A model generated the notes under the pieces. The model was not told the DNA's origin. It ran no database searches and saw nothing but the letters and a program-made list of their open reading frames with translations. The position numbers were made by a program, and so were the translations under genes. Shown here piece after piece: positions 8,465-16,930 of a DNA stretch of 64,000 nt. The DNA is from Nonomuraea harbinensis (GTDB taxonomy: Bacteria; Actinomycetota; Actinomycetes; Streptosporangiales; Streptosporangiaceae). Positions within the stretch are counted from its first letter, which is position 1. Every line of letters starts with the position of its first letter. The stretch is from the NCBI RefSeq assembly GCF_019396385.1, contig NZ_JAHKRN010000042.1:1-64000 (forward strand), read 5' to 3'.

Positions 8465-10290
8465 CGCCGGAGATCATCGGCGGCCTGTCGCACCTGCCGT
8501 CGGCCGCCAGCCTGACCGCGTGGAGCTGCCTGGCGCCCGCCCTCGCCCCGGACGACAGCGCCGTCGCCTTCGTCAGCGACAGGGACGGCTCTCCCCGGGT
8601 GTGGATCCAGCCGGTCGGCGAGGACGCCGAGGCGTGGGTCGTCGACACCGGGCCGCAGCCCGCCGTCGACGTGAGCTGGGCGCCGACCGGTGCCCGGCTG
8701 GCCGTGCTGCTGGCTCCGGGCGGCGGCGAGCACACCCAGGTCTGGACGGTGCGGCCGCACGGCGGCGACCTGCGCCTGCTCTCCGCCCCCGCCGGAGGGT
8801 CGGCCGCGCTGGTCCGCTGGACGGGGCGGGGCGAGGAGGTGCTGGTCGCCGAGACGTCGGCCGCCGGCCACACCCACGCCGTGCTGGCCGACGCCGCCAC
8901 GGGCGGGCGCCAGGTCATCGCCGCGGGCCGGTTGCTGTGGCCGGCCGCCATCAGCCGCGACCACGCCACGATGCTGCTGCGGCGGGGCCCGCGCGGCCGG
9001 CGGCACATGTACGTGGCGACCCTCGTCGCCGAGGCGCTGGGCGCGCACCTGCCGAGCGGGGAACGGCCGCTGCTCTCCGGACTGCCGGGATCCACCGACG
9101 CCGGCGCCCTCTCCCCCGACGGCCGCACCGCGTACGTGGTCTCCGACGCCGGCCGCGACCGGGCCGCGCTGCTGGCGGTGCGGCAGGGCGCGGACGCGGT
9201 CGTGCTGGCCGAGCGGCCGGACGCCGAGCTGGACCGGTTCGCGCTGAGCGCGGACGGGCGCCGCGCGCTGCTGGTGTGGAACGAGCACGGCCGCTCCGGG
9301 CTGGACGTGCTGGAGCTGGAGACCGAGCAGCCCAGGCCGCTGCCGCCGCCGCCCGCCGACGTGGTGACCTCCGCCAGGATCAGCTGGGACGGCACCCTGG
9401 CCGTCCTCGCCGCGGAGAGCCCCGGCGACCCCTCGCACGTGCTGCTGTGCGACCTGGACCGGGGCGGATACCGGCGGGTCGCGGGCGCCCGCCGGCTGGC
9501 CACGGCGGCGGGTGCGGAGCTGGTGCGCTTCCCCGCCCGCGACGGCCTCGTCCTGGCCGCCTGGCTCTACCGGCCGCCGCACGTGCTGGGGCCGGCGCCG
9601 TTCCTGGTGTTCCTGCACGGCGGCCCCGAGGACCAGGAGCGTCCCACGTTCAACCCCCTCTACCAGAACCTGCTGGCCGCCGGGATCGGCGTGCTGGCCC
9701 CGAACGTGCGCGGCTCCGGCGGATACGGGCGCGCCTTCCGGCAGGCGGACGACCGCGAGCTGCGCTTCCGCGCCGTCGACGACGTGGCCGACTGCGTGGC
9801 CGGGCTGGTGCGCACCGGCGCCGCCGCGCGGGACCGGATCGCCTGCATGGGCTGGTCCTACGGCGGCTATCTGACCCTGGCCGCGCTCGTCACCCATCCG
9901 GGGCTCTTCCGCGCGGGCGTGACCGTGAGCGGCATCGCCGACTTCGAGACGTTCTACGCCCGCAGCGAGCCGTGGATCGCCGCGGCCGCGGTCAGCGAGT
10001 ACGGACACCCGGAGACCGACCGCGACCTGCTGCGCGCCCTGTCGCCGCTGCGCGCGTTCGACCGGCTGGCCGCCCCGCTGCTGGTCGTGCACGGGGCGCA
10101 CGACACCAACGTGCCGCTGTACGAGGCCGAACAGGTCGTCGACGCGGCCACGGCCCGCGGCGTCCCGTGCGACCACCTCTTCTTCGAGGACGAGGGCCAC
10201 GAGATCCGGCGGATCGGCAACCGGATCAGCTTCGTGACCAAGGTGGTGGACTGGCTGACGAACCGCCTGCACATCCACGGAGCCGGGTGA
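8461..10290 (+). CDS. S9 family prolyl-oligopeptidase-type serine peptidase
   Basis: A 609-residue protein. Residues 1-360 form a WD40/TolB-like propeller with repeats such as DDSAVAFVSDRDGSPRVWI and SPDGRTAYVVSDAG. Residues 370-609 are the alpha/beta-hydrolase domain with oxyanion HGGPED, nucleophile Ser466 in GWSYGG, Asp548 in HGAHDTN and His580 in EGHEIRR. No signal peptide is visible, so it acts in the cytoplasm. The ATG at 8461 lies inside the preceding stop (ATGA), so it is translated with the amidotransferase. In NAGGN-type operons the third gene is also a peptidase (M42), so this one may recycle the small peptide made by the first two enzymes; that is inference by analogy. Confidence 0.88.
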   Translation: MTPEIIGGLSHLPSAASLTAWSCLAPALAPDDSAVAFVSDRDGSPRVWIQPVGEDAEAWVVDTGPQPAVDVSWAPTGARLAVLLAPGGGEHTQVWTVRPHGGDLRLLSAPAGGSAALVRWTGRGEEVLVAETSAAGHTHAVLADAATGGRQVIAAGRLLWPAAISRDHATMLLRRGPRGRRHMYVATLVAEALGAHLPSGERPLLSGLPGSTDAGALSPDGRTAYVVSDAGRDRAALLAVRQGADAVVLAERPDAELDRFALSADGRRALLVWNEHGRSGLDVLELETEQPRPLPPPPADVVTSARISWDGTLAVLAAESPGDPSHVLLCDLDRGGYRRVAGARRLATAAGAELVRFPARDGLVLAAWLYRPPHVLGPAPFLVFLHGGPEDQERPTFNPLYQNLLAAGIGVLAPNVRGSGGYGRAFRQADDRELRFRAVDDVADCVAGLVRTGAAARDRIACMGWSYGGYLTLAALVTHPGLFRAGVTVSGIADFETFYARSEPWIAAAAVSEYGHPETDRDLLRALSPLRAFDRLAAPLLVVHGAHDTNVPLYEAEQVVDAATARGVPCDHLFFEDEGHEIRRIGNRISFVTKVVDWLTNRLHIHGAG

Positions 10291-10306
10291 CCGCCGGACC
10301 GCAGGG

Positions 10307-11335
10307 TCACTTCAGCAGGTCCCCGGCCTCCGCCGCGACCGCGTCCACCGGCACGTCGGTCACCCATGACACCTCGTGCGCGCACCGACCGGCGTGCGGG
10401 TCGAGCCCGCCCGCGCCGCAGACCGGGCAGGCGGGCGTCCACGACACCAGCGGCCGGTGGCGGTGGCGGGAGAGCGGGCCAGCGTTGATCAGGTTGCCGC
10501 ACCAGTAGACCGCCACCGTCGCCGTCCCCACCGCGGCCGCCAGGTGGCGTGGCCCGGTGTCGTTGGCCACCAGCAGATCGCACCGCTCGTACAGCGCGGC
10601 CAGCCCGCCCACGCTCAGCTCCCCGGCGACCGCGGCCGGGGGCCGCCGCATCGCCCCGGCCACCCTGGCCACCAGGTCGCGCTCCGCCCGCGACCCGGTG
10701 ACCACGACCGGCCGGCCCAGCCGGTCCGCCACCGCGGCGAAGCGCTCCGGCGGCCACCGCCGCCTCGGGTCGTTGGCCCCCGGATGTATCGCGACCAGCC
10801 CTTCCGGCAGCTCGCCCAGCTCCGCCCGGTCGCGCGCCGTCACCGTCAGGCGCGGCTCGGTCAGGCTGGTGTGGCCGCCCACCAGTGCCGCGACCTCCAG
10901 ATACCGCATCGTCTCGTGCTGGAAGTGGATGTACCGCACCCACCGGTCCAGCGGCGGCGCGTCCGGGGCGCGGAGCCCGGCCGTCGTCCCCGCGCCGAGC
11001 GCCCGCACGAACGGGTTGGAGTAGCGCCCGCCGCCGTGGATCTGCACCGCCAGGTCGAAGCGCGACTCCCGCAGCCGCTCCAGCAGCCCGGCAGGCGCCC
11101 GGTGGCCGTCCTCGGAGGTGGACACCCCGGTGATCGGCGGGAGCGCGATCACCTCGTCCACCGGGCCCGGCCGCCCGGCCAGGAAGTCCGCGTGCCACGG
11201 CAGGGCGAGCAGCGTGAGCTCGGCGTCCGGGTAGGCGTTCCTGATCGCCTCGACGCCGGGCAGCGCCAGCAGGAAGTCGCCGAGCGCGTTGGCGCGCAGC
11301 ACCGCGATCCGCCGCACCCCGGCGACCGTGCTCAC
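10307..11335 (-). CDS. Family 9 glycosyltransferase (heptosyltransferase-like)
   Basis: A 342-residue protein with the GT9/GT-B layout: N-terminal RIAVLRANALGDFLLALPG (residues about 9-27) is the glycine-rich start of ADP-heptose transferases. QIHGGGRYSN, HPGANDPRRRWP (the nucleotide-side signature) and NDTGPRHLAAAVG (donor-binding Asp-Thr-Gly) follow. A C-terminal Cys cluster (CPVCG, RCAHE) is a recurring tail in actinobacterial members. It probably transfers a heptose or related sugar to a cell-surface or secondary glycoconjugate in the cytoplasm. It overlaps by 4 nt with a truncated GT2 gene upstream, consistent with an original two-glycosyltransferase operon. It converges with the S9 peptidase operon with a 16-bp gap. 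Confidence 0.88.
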   Translation of the reverse strand: MSTVAGVRRIAVLRANALGDFLLALPGVEAIRNAYPDAELTLLALPWHADFLAGRPGPVDEVIALPPITGVSTSEDGHRAPAGLLERLRESRFDLAVQIHGGGRYSNPFVRALGAGTTAGLRAPDAPPLDRWVRYIHFQHETMRYLEVAALVGGHTSLTEPRLTVTARDRAELGELPEGLVAIHPGANDPRRRWPPERFAAVADRLGRPVVVTGSRAERDLVARVAGAMRRPPAAVAGELSVGGLAALYERCDLLVANDTGPRHLAAAVGTATVAVYWCGNLINAGPLSRHRHRPLVSWTPACPVCGAGGLDPHAGRCAHEVSWVTDVPVDAVAAEAGDLLK

Positions 11336-11595
11336 GGCTGTTCCAGGACGGTCGTCGGCGGCTCCAGACGGTAGGCCCGGCCCGCTCCCCCGTACCGCTC
11401 CCTCACCCGCGGCCGCCTCACCACGTCCTCGTACGCGGACTCCGCCGGCGGGTCGTCCGCGACGGGCGCCCGCGACCGGTCGGAGATCACCACGCGGGCG
11501 CCGGTCACGCGCCGCGCCGCCAGGCCGGCCAGGGTGACCAGCACGGGACGGTCCCTGGCCGGGACGAGCACGTCGAGGTCGCGGGCGTCGGGCAC
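11332..11595 (-). pseudogene. Glycosyltransferase family 2 gene reduced to its two ends
   Basis: An 87-codon ORF that starts like a GT2 enzyme (LDVLVPARDRP...LVTLAGLAARRV...ARVVISD, the N-terminal strand and nucleotide-binding region). After about 50 residues it jumps to what looks like the C-terminal end of such enzymes (ERYGGAGRAYRLEPPTTVLE). The DxD motif and catalytic region, some 180-220 residues, are missing. Its stop overlaps the GT9 start (TGA within 11332-11335). It is in frame and could still be translated, but it cannot be an active transferase. I read it as an internal deletion of a formerly full-length gene; a very small unrelated protein is less likely. Confidence 0.6.
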
Positions 11596-11664
11596 GGTTG
11601 CCGGGCTACCCCCGCCTCCGGGGCGACAAACCAGACAACCTTGCTGACCTGGGCATACGCCGGG

Positions 11665-12678
11665 TCACCGGTCCGGGCGTTCTCCGGCGCGGCGCTCGTC
11701 GCGCTGGTTGGCGCGCACGCTGGTGAGCGTGACGGTGAGCAGGACCGTGACGATGACGCCCAGCGAGGCGAGGGTCGGGATCTCGGGGACCTGCGGCCAG
11801 ATGCCGTGCGCCCAGTGCAGGACGAGCTTGACGCCGATGAACGCCAGGATGAGCGCGAGCCCGTGGTTGAGGTAGCGGAGCTTGCTGAGGGCTCCCTGCA
11901 GCACGAAGTAGAGCGCCCGCAGGCCGAGCAGGGCGAAGGCGTTGGTGGCGAACACCAGGAACGGGTCCTCGGTGACGCCGTAGACGGCGGGCACGGAGTC
12001 GACGGCGAACACGATGTCCGTGGCGAAGACCGCCACGATGGCCAGCGCCAGCGGGGTCAGCGCGTACCGCCCGGCCTCCCTGACGACGAGCCGCGAGCCC
12101 CGGTAGTCGTCGGTCACCGGCACGAACCGGCGCAGCAGCCGGATCGAGCGGATGGAGGAGATGTCGACCTCCTGCTCCCGGCCGCTCGCCGCGTCCTTGA
12201 AGACCTTCCCGGCCGTCAGCACGAGGATCGCGCCGAACAGCAGGAACGCCCACGTGCCGCTCTGCAGGGCGGCGGCGCCGAGCGCGATGAAGACGGCCCG
12301 CAGCACCAGCGCCCCGATGATCCCGTAGAGCAGGACACGCTGGGCCAGCGCGGCCGGCACCGCGAAGGCGCCCAGCAGCAGCATGAACACGAACAGGTTG
12401 TCCACCGACAGCGACTTCTCCACGACGTAGCCGGTGAAGAACTCCACCGCCACGGTGGACCCGGCCCACGCCCACAGGCCGAACCCGAACACCACGGGAA
12501 GGGCCAGGTAGAAGATCGACCAGCCGGCCGCCTCGCGCATCCGCACCTCGTGCGGGCGCCGCGTGACGACGAAGTCGAGTACGAGCAGGGCGACCAGCCC
12601 CGCGATGGTGATCGCCCACAGCTGGGGTGAGGCGATCGTCTGCAGTTCGACGGCAGCCAAGACTGACGTGGCGGGCAT
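11665..12678 (-). CDS. TerC/Alx family membrane protein (probable Mn2+ exporter)
   Basis: A 337-residue integral membrane protein of the TerC family with about eight or nine helices. It carries the conserved VEKSLSVDNLFVFMLL and AVFATDIVFAVDSVPAV segments, whose acidic residues line the ion path. TerC/Alx proteins export manganese and support metal loading of secreted proteins. Start ATG 12678 follows GAGGAGG by 6 nt. The 5' leader contains a yybP-ykoY-type element and a hairpin touching the ribosome-binding site, so expression probably rises with Mn2+. A close paralogue lies at 42357-43400, so the window carries two copies with separately evolved leaders. Confidence 0.9.
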   Translation of the reverse strand: MPATSVLAAVELQTIASPQLWAITIAGLVALLVLDFVVTRRPHEVRMREAAGWSIFYLALPVVFGFGLWAWAGSTVAVEFFTGYVVEKSLSVDNLFVFMLLLGAFAVPAALAQRVLLYGIIGALVLRAVFIALGAAALQSGTWAFLLFGAILVLTAGKVFKDAASGREQEVDISSIRSIRLLRRFVPVTDDYRGSRLVVREAGRYALTPLALAIVAVFATDIVFAVDSVPAVYGVTEDPFLVFATNAFALLGLRALYFVLQGALSKLRYLNHGLALILAFIGVKLVLHWAHGIWPQVPEIPTLASLGVIVTVLLTVTLTSVRANQRDERRAGERPDR

Positions 12679-12702
12679 GCATCCTCCTCGAACGCTGAGC
12701 CG

Positions 12703-12800
12703 TTCGAGGTCTCCTTCACCCGCTTGACGCGGGCGGCCGCCCGGGGACCCGCCACAGGTCCGTACTGACCGGGTTCGACGCTTGGGAAGTACTCCCCTCG
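12703..12800 (-). promoter_or_regulatory. yybP-ykoY-type manganese riboswitch ahead of terC (copy 1)
   Basis: Read on the minus strand, the leader shows GGGGAGTACTTCCC (about 12784-12797), then CCCGGTCAGTACGG, then GGTGAAGGAGACCTC, in the order of the L1 and L3 elements that pair around Mn2+ in yybP-ykoY RNAs. The same three blocks recur ahead of the second terC. Downstream, GAACG-GCTCAG-CGTTC (12690-12705) forms a hairpin directly abutting the AGGAGG box, a plausible translational expression platform. The family call rests on these blocks and on the regulated gene; a covariance search would decide it. Confidence 0.7.
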
Positions 12801-12803
12801 TTG

Positions 12804-12831
12804 CCCTCCACGGTAAAGCATCCGTGGAGGG
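12804..12831. repeat. 10-bp perfect inverted repeat in the terC/PPOX intergenic region
   Basis: CCCTCCACGG (12804-12813) and CCGTGGAGGG (12822-12831) are separated by TAAAGCAT. It lies just upstream (5') of the riboswitch on the terC strand and about 70 bp before the divergent PPOX gene. There is no T-run, so an ordinary terminator is unlikely; it may be a leader hairpin or an operator between the two genes. Confidence 0.6.
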
Positions 12832-12901
12832 TGATCCACCCGGGGATGCTCACGTACGGGCCGGGGGCTGCGGGCGGCGTGCCCACCACTATATTGAGGC
12901 G

Positions 12902-13534
12902 GTGCATCACGCTTCTGAGATCCGTACGGTGACGACCGAGGCCGAGCTCCGGGAGATCGTGCCGGAGCCGTCGCAGGGCATCTGGGACAAGGACATCGGC
13001 CGGATCGACGAGCACGCCCGCGCCATCATCGCCCACTCGCCGCTCGTGCTGCTGGCGACCTCGAACCCCGACGGGACGTGCGACGTCTCGCCGCGCGGCG
13101 ACCCGGCCGGGTCGGTGCTGGTCCTCGACGACCACCGCCTGGCGCTCGCCGACCGGCCCGGCAACCACCGCGTCGACAGCTTCCGCAACGTGCTCCACAA
13201 CCCCCACGTCGGGCTGCTGTTCATCGTGCCGGGGATGAACGAGACCCTGCGGGTCAACGGCCGCGCCACCCTCGTGTCGGACGCGCCGTTCTTCGACGAC
13301 CTGGTGGCCCGGGGCAGGCGGCCCCGGCTGGCGGTGCTCGTGGACGTCGAGGAGCTCTACATGCACTGCGCGAAGGCGTTCCTGCGGTCGTCGCTGTGGA
13401 AGCCCGAGACCTGGCCGGCCCGCGACAGCCTGCCCACACTCGGGCAGATCGCCAAGGACCACCTGGGACTCAGGGACGTTCCGGCGGCGGCGATCGACGA
13501 AGGGCTCGCCCTGGACGCCCGCACCAACCTGTAG
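12902..13534 (+). CDS. PPOX-type flavin oxidoreductase, MSMEG_1061-like
   Basis: A 210-residue split-barrel flavoprotein. Signatures are SPLVLLATSNPDGTCDVSPRGDPAGSV-type motifs, LADRPGNHRVDSFRNVL (FMN phosphate contacts) and the C-terminal YMHCAKAFLRSSLW stretch typical of the MSMEG_1061 group of FMN-dependent PPOX proteins. Likely a cytoplasmic FMN or F420-linked reductase; substrate unknown. GTG at 12902 is chosen because upstream codons (12782 on) cross the terC leader. TATATT (12890-12895) lies only 6 nt before the GTG, so the mRNA is probably leaderless. It converges with and directly abuts the alcohol dehydrogenase gene (stops at 13534 and 13535). Confidence 0.85.
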   Translation: MHHASEIRTVTTEAELREIVPEPSQGIWDKDIGRIDEHARAIIAHSPLVLLATSNPDGTCDVSPRGDPAGSVLVLDDHRLALADRPGNHRVDSFRNVLHNPHVGLLFIVPGMNETLRVNGRATLVSDAPFFDDLVARGRRPRLAVLVDVEELYMHCAKAFLRSSLWKPETWPARDSLPTLGQIAKDHLGLRDVPAAAIDEGLALDARTNL

Positions 13535-14557
13535 TCAGGGCAGGAGGAGTGCCTTGATCGCGCGGCGCTCGTCCATCGCCCGGTAGCCCTCCGCGGCCTG
13601 GTCCAGTGGCAGGGTCAGGTCGAAGACCTGGCCGGGATCGATCTTCCTGTCGCAGATCAGCCCGATCAGCTCGGGAAGATACTGCCGCACCGGCGCCGGC
13701 CCGCCGTGCAGGTGCACGAGCGAGAAGAACAGCTCGTCGCCCTGCAGCGCGACGTCGTGGGAGACGCCGACGAAGCCGACGTGGCCGCCGGGGCGGGTGG
13801 AGCGGATGGCCTGCGTCATCGACTCCTGGGTGCCGACCGCCTCGATGACGCTGTGCGCGCCGAGCCCGCCCGTCAGCTCCTTGATCCGGGCCACCCCTTC
13901 GTCGCCGCGTTCGGTGACGATGTCCGTGGCGCCGAACCGGCGGGCCAGCTCCTGCCGGGGCGCGTGCCGGCTCATCGCGATGACCCGCTCGGCCCCGAGC
14001 TGCCCGGCCGCGAGGATCCCGCACAGTCCGACGGCGCCGTCACCGACGACCACGACGGTCTTGCCCGGCCCGGCCGCGGCTGCGACGGCGCCGAACCAGC
14101 CGGTGCCCAGCACGTCGGAGGCGGCCAGCAGGCTCGGCACCAGATCGGCGTCCGGCATGCCGGGGGTCGCGACGAGCGTGCCGTCGGCGAGCGGTATCCG
14201 CGCCAGCTCGGACTGGGTGCCGATCGAGCCCATGAGCACCCGGTGGACGCAGCCGCTCTGGTAGCCCGCCCGGCAGATCTCGCAGGTGTTGTCGGAGGCC
14301 CAGAACGAGCCGACCACGAACTGACCCGGCCTGATGGTGGTGACCTGGCCGCCGACCTCCTCCACGACGCCGACGTACTCGTGCCCCATGGGAGCCGCCC
14401 CGTCGAGCTTCTCGACCCCCCGGTAGGGCCACAGATCGGATCCGCAGACGCAGGTCGCCGAGAGCCGGATGACCGCGTCGGTGGGCTCGACGATCACCGG
14501 GTCGGGACGGTCCTCGACGCGGACGTCGCCCGGAGCGTACAGAACTGCTCCACGCAT
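13535..14557 (-). CDS. Zinc-dependent alcohol dehydrogenase family protein
   Basis: A 340-residue medium-chain dehydrogenase/reductase. CVCGSDLWPYRG and GHEYVGVVEEVG carry the catalytic zinc ligands Cys and His-Glu. CEICRAGYQSGC supplies part of the structural zinc site, although a four-cysteine lobe is not complete. VVVVGDGAVGLCGILAA is the NAD(P) dinucleotide-binding motif. Start ATG 14557 follows GAGGGG by 7 nt; upstream codons are not protein-like. Substrate cannot be told; relatives oxidise or reduce small alcohols and aldehydes. It is divergent from the broken molybdenum hydroxylase operon, with 169 bp between starts. Confidence 0.85.
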   Translation of the reverse strand: MRGAVLYAPGDVRVEDRPDPVIVEPTDAVIRLSATCVCGSDLWPYRGVEKLDGAAPMGHEYVGVVEEVGGQVTTIRPGQFVVGSFWASDNTCEICRAGYQSGCVHRVLMGSIGTQSELARIPLADGTLVATPGMPDADLVPSLLAASDVLGTGWFGAVAAAAGPGKTVVVVGDGAVGLCGILAAGQLGAERVIAMSRHAPRQELARRFGATDIVTERGDEGVARIKELTGGLGAHSVIEAVGTQESMTQAIRSTRPGGHVGFVGVSHDVALQGDELFFSLVHLHGGPAPVRQYLPELIGLICDRKIDPGQVFDLTLPLDQAAEGYRAMDERRAIKALLLP

Positions 14558-14726
14558 GGTGAATCCCCTCTTCCACGTAGGTGTCAGGCTTCCCCCGCCC
14601 CGCTTCCGAAAACGGGAAGGCCGGTGCGGGGCGCCCGGGTTTACCCGGCCCAAGCCCTCGCCTCAGCTCCTCCGTACCTTCGCCGGGTAGGGAAGGACAG
14701 GCCAGCGGCCAGGGGAAGGGAAGACC

Positions 14727-15245
14727 ATGTCCGATACCGTCGCCGCCCGCGCGTCATCCAGGGGCCGGAGAGCGTCCCGGTGTCGCTGAGGATCAACGGC
14801 AGGCCCCGGGTCCTCCAGGTCGAGCCGCGCGTGAGCCTGCTCGACGCGCTGCGCGAGCACCTCGGCCTGACCGGCACCAAGAAGGGCTGCGACCAGGGCA
14901 CCTGCGGGGCCTGCACCGTGTGGTCCGACGGCCGGCGGGTGCTCGCCTGCCTGATGCTGGCCGTCACCGCCGCGGGGCGCGAGATCACCACGATCGAGGG
15001 GCTCGCCGGCGACGACGGGCCGCACCCGATGCAGCGGGCCTTCGTCGAGAAACGACGCCTTCCAGTGCGGCTACTGCACCCCTGGACAGATCATGTCCGC
15101 GGTCAAGCTCATCGAGGAGGGCAACGCCGCCACCGACGAGGACATCGCCGAGTTCATGAGCGGCAACCTCTGCCGCTGCGCGGCGTACCCGAACGTCCGC
15201 GCCGCCATCCGGCAGGTCCGCGACGGCGCGGGGGGCGCGTCGTGA
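14727..15245 (+). pseudogene. 2Fe-2S subunit of a xanthine-dehydrogenase-type enzyme, frameshifted
   Basis: The frame entered by 14780 encodes the plant-type ferredoxin half (GCDQGTCGACTVWSDGRRVLAC), then loses frame at about 15050: GAGAAACGACGCC has one A too many for VENDAF. The other frame continues correctly as FQCGYCTPGQ, then SGNLCRCAAYP, to the stop at 15243-15245. A good RBS (GGAAGGG) precedes ATG 14727, whose frame closes after 20 codons, so a second slip may exist before 14780; GTG 14780 is an alternative start. This subunit normally relays electrons from the molybdenum site to FAD. As sequenced it cannot be made whole. Its TGA overlaps the GTG of the FAD subunit. Confidence 0.75.
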
Positions 15246-15949
15246 GGCCGCTCACCTACAGCAGGGCCAGGGACGTCGGCGACGCGATCGCCCTGGCGGC
15301 GGCGAGTCCCGCGAGCGCCTTCCTGGCCGGCGGGACCAACGAGGTGGACCTGATCCGGGCGGGCGTCTCCCGCTCCGGCCACCTGGTGGACATCGACGAC
15401 CTGCCGCTGACGGCCGTCGAGGACCGTCCCGGCGGCGGCCTGCGCATCGGCGCGCTCGCCCGCATGACCGACGTCGCGCGGGCGCCGATCGTCGTCCGCC
15501 GCTTCCCGGCGATCTCCCGGGCGCTGCTGCTGGGCGCCTCCGAGCAGTTGCGGAACATGGCGACGATGGGCGGCAACCTCTGCCAGCGCACCCGCTGCCC
15601 CTACCTGCGCGACGGCGTCTCGCCCTGCAACAAGCGCGAACCGGGGACGGGCTGCTCGGCGCTCGACGGGCTGAACCGGGGCCACGCGATCCTCGGCACC
15701 AGCGAGCGCTGCATCGCCACCCCACCCGTCCGGCTCGCTCTGGGCGGGGTCGGCACGAAGCCCTGGCGGGCGAGGCGGGCGGAGACGGCGCTCGTCGGCG
15801 GCCCGGCGGACGAGGCGGCCTTCCGGCGGGCCGCCGCGCTCGAACTCGACGCCGCCGTGCCTCGCCGGTACAACGCGTTCAAGGTCGAGCTCGCGCGCCG
15901 CGCGGTGGTGCGCGGCCTGACCCACAGCCTGAGGGGAGCCCGGCCATGA
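15242..15949 (+). pseudogene. FAD-binding subunit of a xanthine-dehydrogenase-type enzyme with internal deletion
   Basis: A 235-residue reading from GTG 15242. The FAD domain start is intact (AFLAGGTNEVDLIRAG, LRNMATMGGNLCQRTRCPY, GTSERCIAT). Directly after CIAT the sequence jumps to the C-terminal domain (RLALGGVGTKPWRARRAE). About 80-100 residues expected between them in this family (usually near 330 residues) are missing, yet the frame is kept. It overlaps the upstream stop by GTGA and the next gene by ATGA (15946-15949), so the operon's coupling is preserved although all three subunits are damaged. FAD binding may survive, electron transfer is doubtful. Confidence 0.7.
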
Positions 15950-16882
15950 CCACGGTCGGCACGCCGGTCACGCGGGTGGACGGCCCGGCGAAGGTGACCG
16001 GCGCCGCGCGGTATTCAGCGGAGATCTCGCCGCCGGGGGCGGCGCATCTCGCGATCGTCGGCGCGGCCGTCGCCGCCGGCCGGGTGTCCGCGATGGACAC
16101 CGGCGCGGCGCACGCGGCGGAGGGCGTCCTCGCCGTCCTCACCCACGAGAACCTGCCGAGGATCGCCGCGCCGCCGCGCCTGCTGCCGTCGCTGGCGGGC
16201 CTGACCGCGCCCGGCGAGAGCTTCTTCCCGATGCAGGACACCGTCGTGCACTACGCGGGACAGCCGGTGGCCCTGGTCGTCGCCGAGACGTACGAGCAGG
16301 CCCGGTACGCGGCTTCGCTGGTGCGCGTCTCGTACGACGTCGTCCAGGCGACCGCCACGCCTGCTCGAACGCCACCACCTGTCCGACGCGGAGGCGACGG
16401 GCACGTGGCGGCCGCCGCCGCTGGACACGCCGCACGGCCTGCTCACCTTCGGCGCCCAGTTCGCCGAGGTCGCCGTGGACCCGGAGTTCGGCCTCGTCCG
16501 CGTCCGCCGGCTGAGCGGCGCGTTCGCGCCCGGACGGGTCCTCAACCCGCTCCTGGCCCGCAGCCAGCTGATGGGCGGCATGCTCTGGGGCCTGGGCCAG
16601 GCTCTCCTGGAAGGCGACCACGCGGACCCGCGCACGGGCCGCTGGGCCGCGGCGAACCTGGGCGAGTACCTCGTGCCGGTCAACGCCGACGCGCCCGAGG
16701 TCACGGTCGACCTCGTCGAGGTGCGCGACGAGGTCGTCGGCCCGCTCGGCGTCAAGGGGGTCGGGGAGATCGGTCAGGTCGGGGTGGCCGCCGCCATCGC
16801 CAACGCCGTCTTCCACGCGACCGGCCGCCGCGTCCGCGGCCTGCCCATCGCGCCCGAGACGGTGATGGACCCGGCCTGGTGA
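15946..16882 (+). pseudogene. Molybdopterin-binding subunit of a xanthine-dehydrogenase-type enzyme, gutted
   Basis: The first about 135 codons are a normal N terminus (TRVDGPAKVTGAARYSAE, VHYAGQPVALVVAETYEQA, ARYAASLVRVSYD). Near 16360 the frame is lost, and the plus-strand frame containing 16475 continues as the extreme C terminus (RRLSGAFAPGRVLNP, QLMGGMLWGLGQALLE, GVKGVGEIGQVGVAAAIANA). The central 400-odd residues, including the GGGFG-type and molybdopterin dinucleotide-binding segments, are gone; a whole subunit is about 700-780 residues. Catalysis is impossible. Together with the two genes before it this is the remains of a PaoABC/XdhABC-like operon. Confidence 0.75.
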
Positions 16883-16930
16883 CGGCCCGGGGGACCGCGA
16901 GCGACGGCTCGCGCCGCTCGCGGCGCATGG

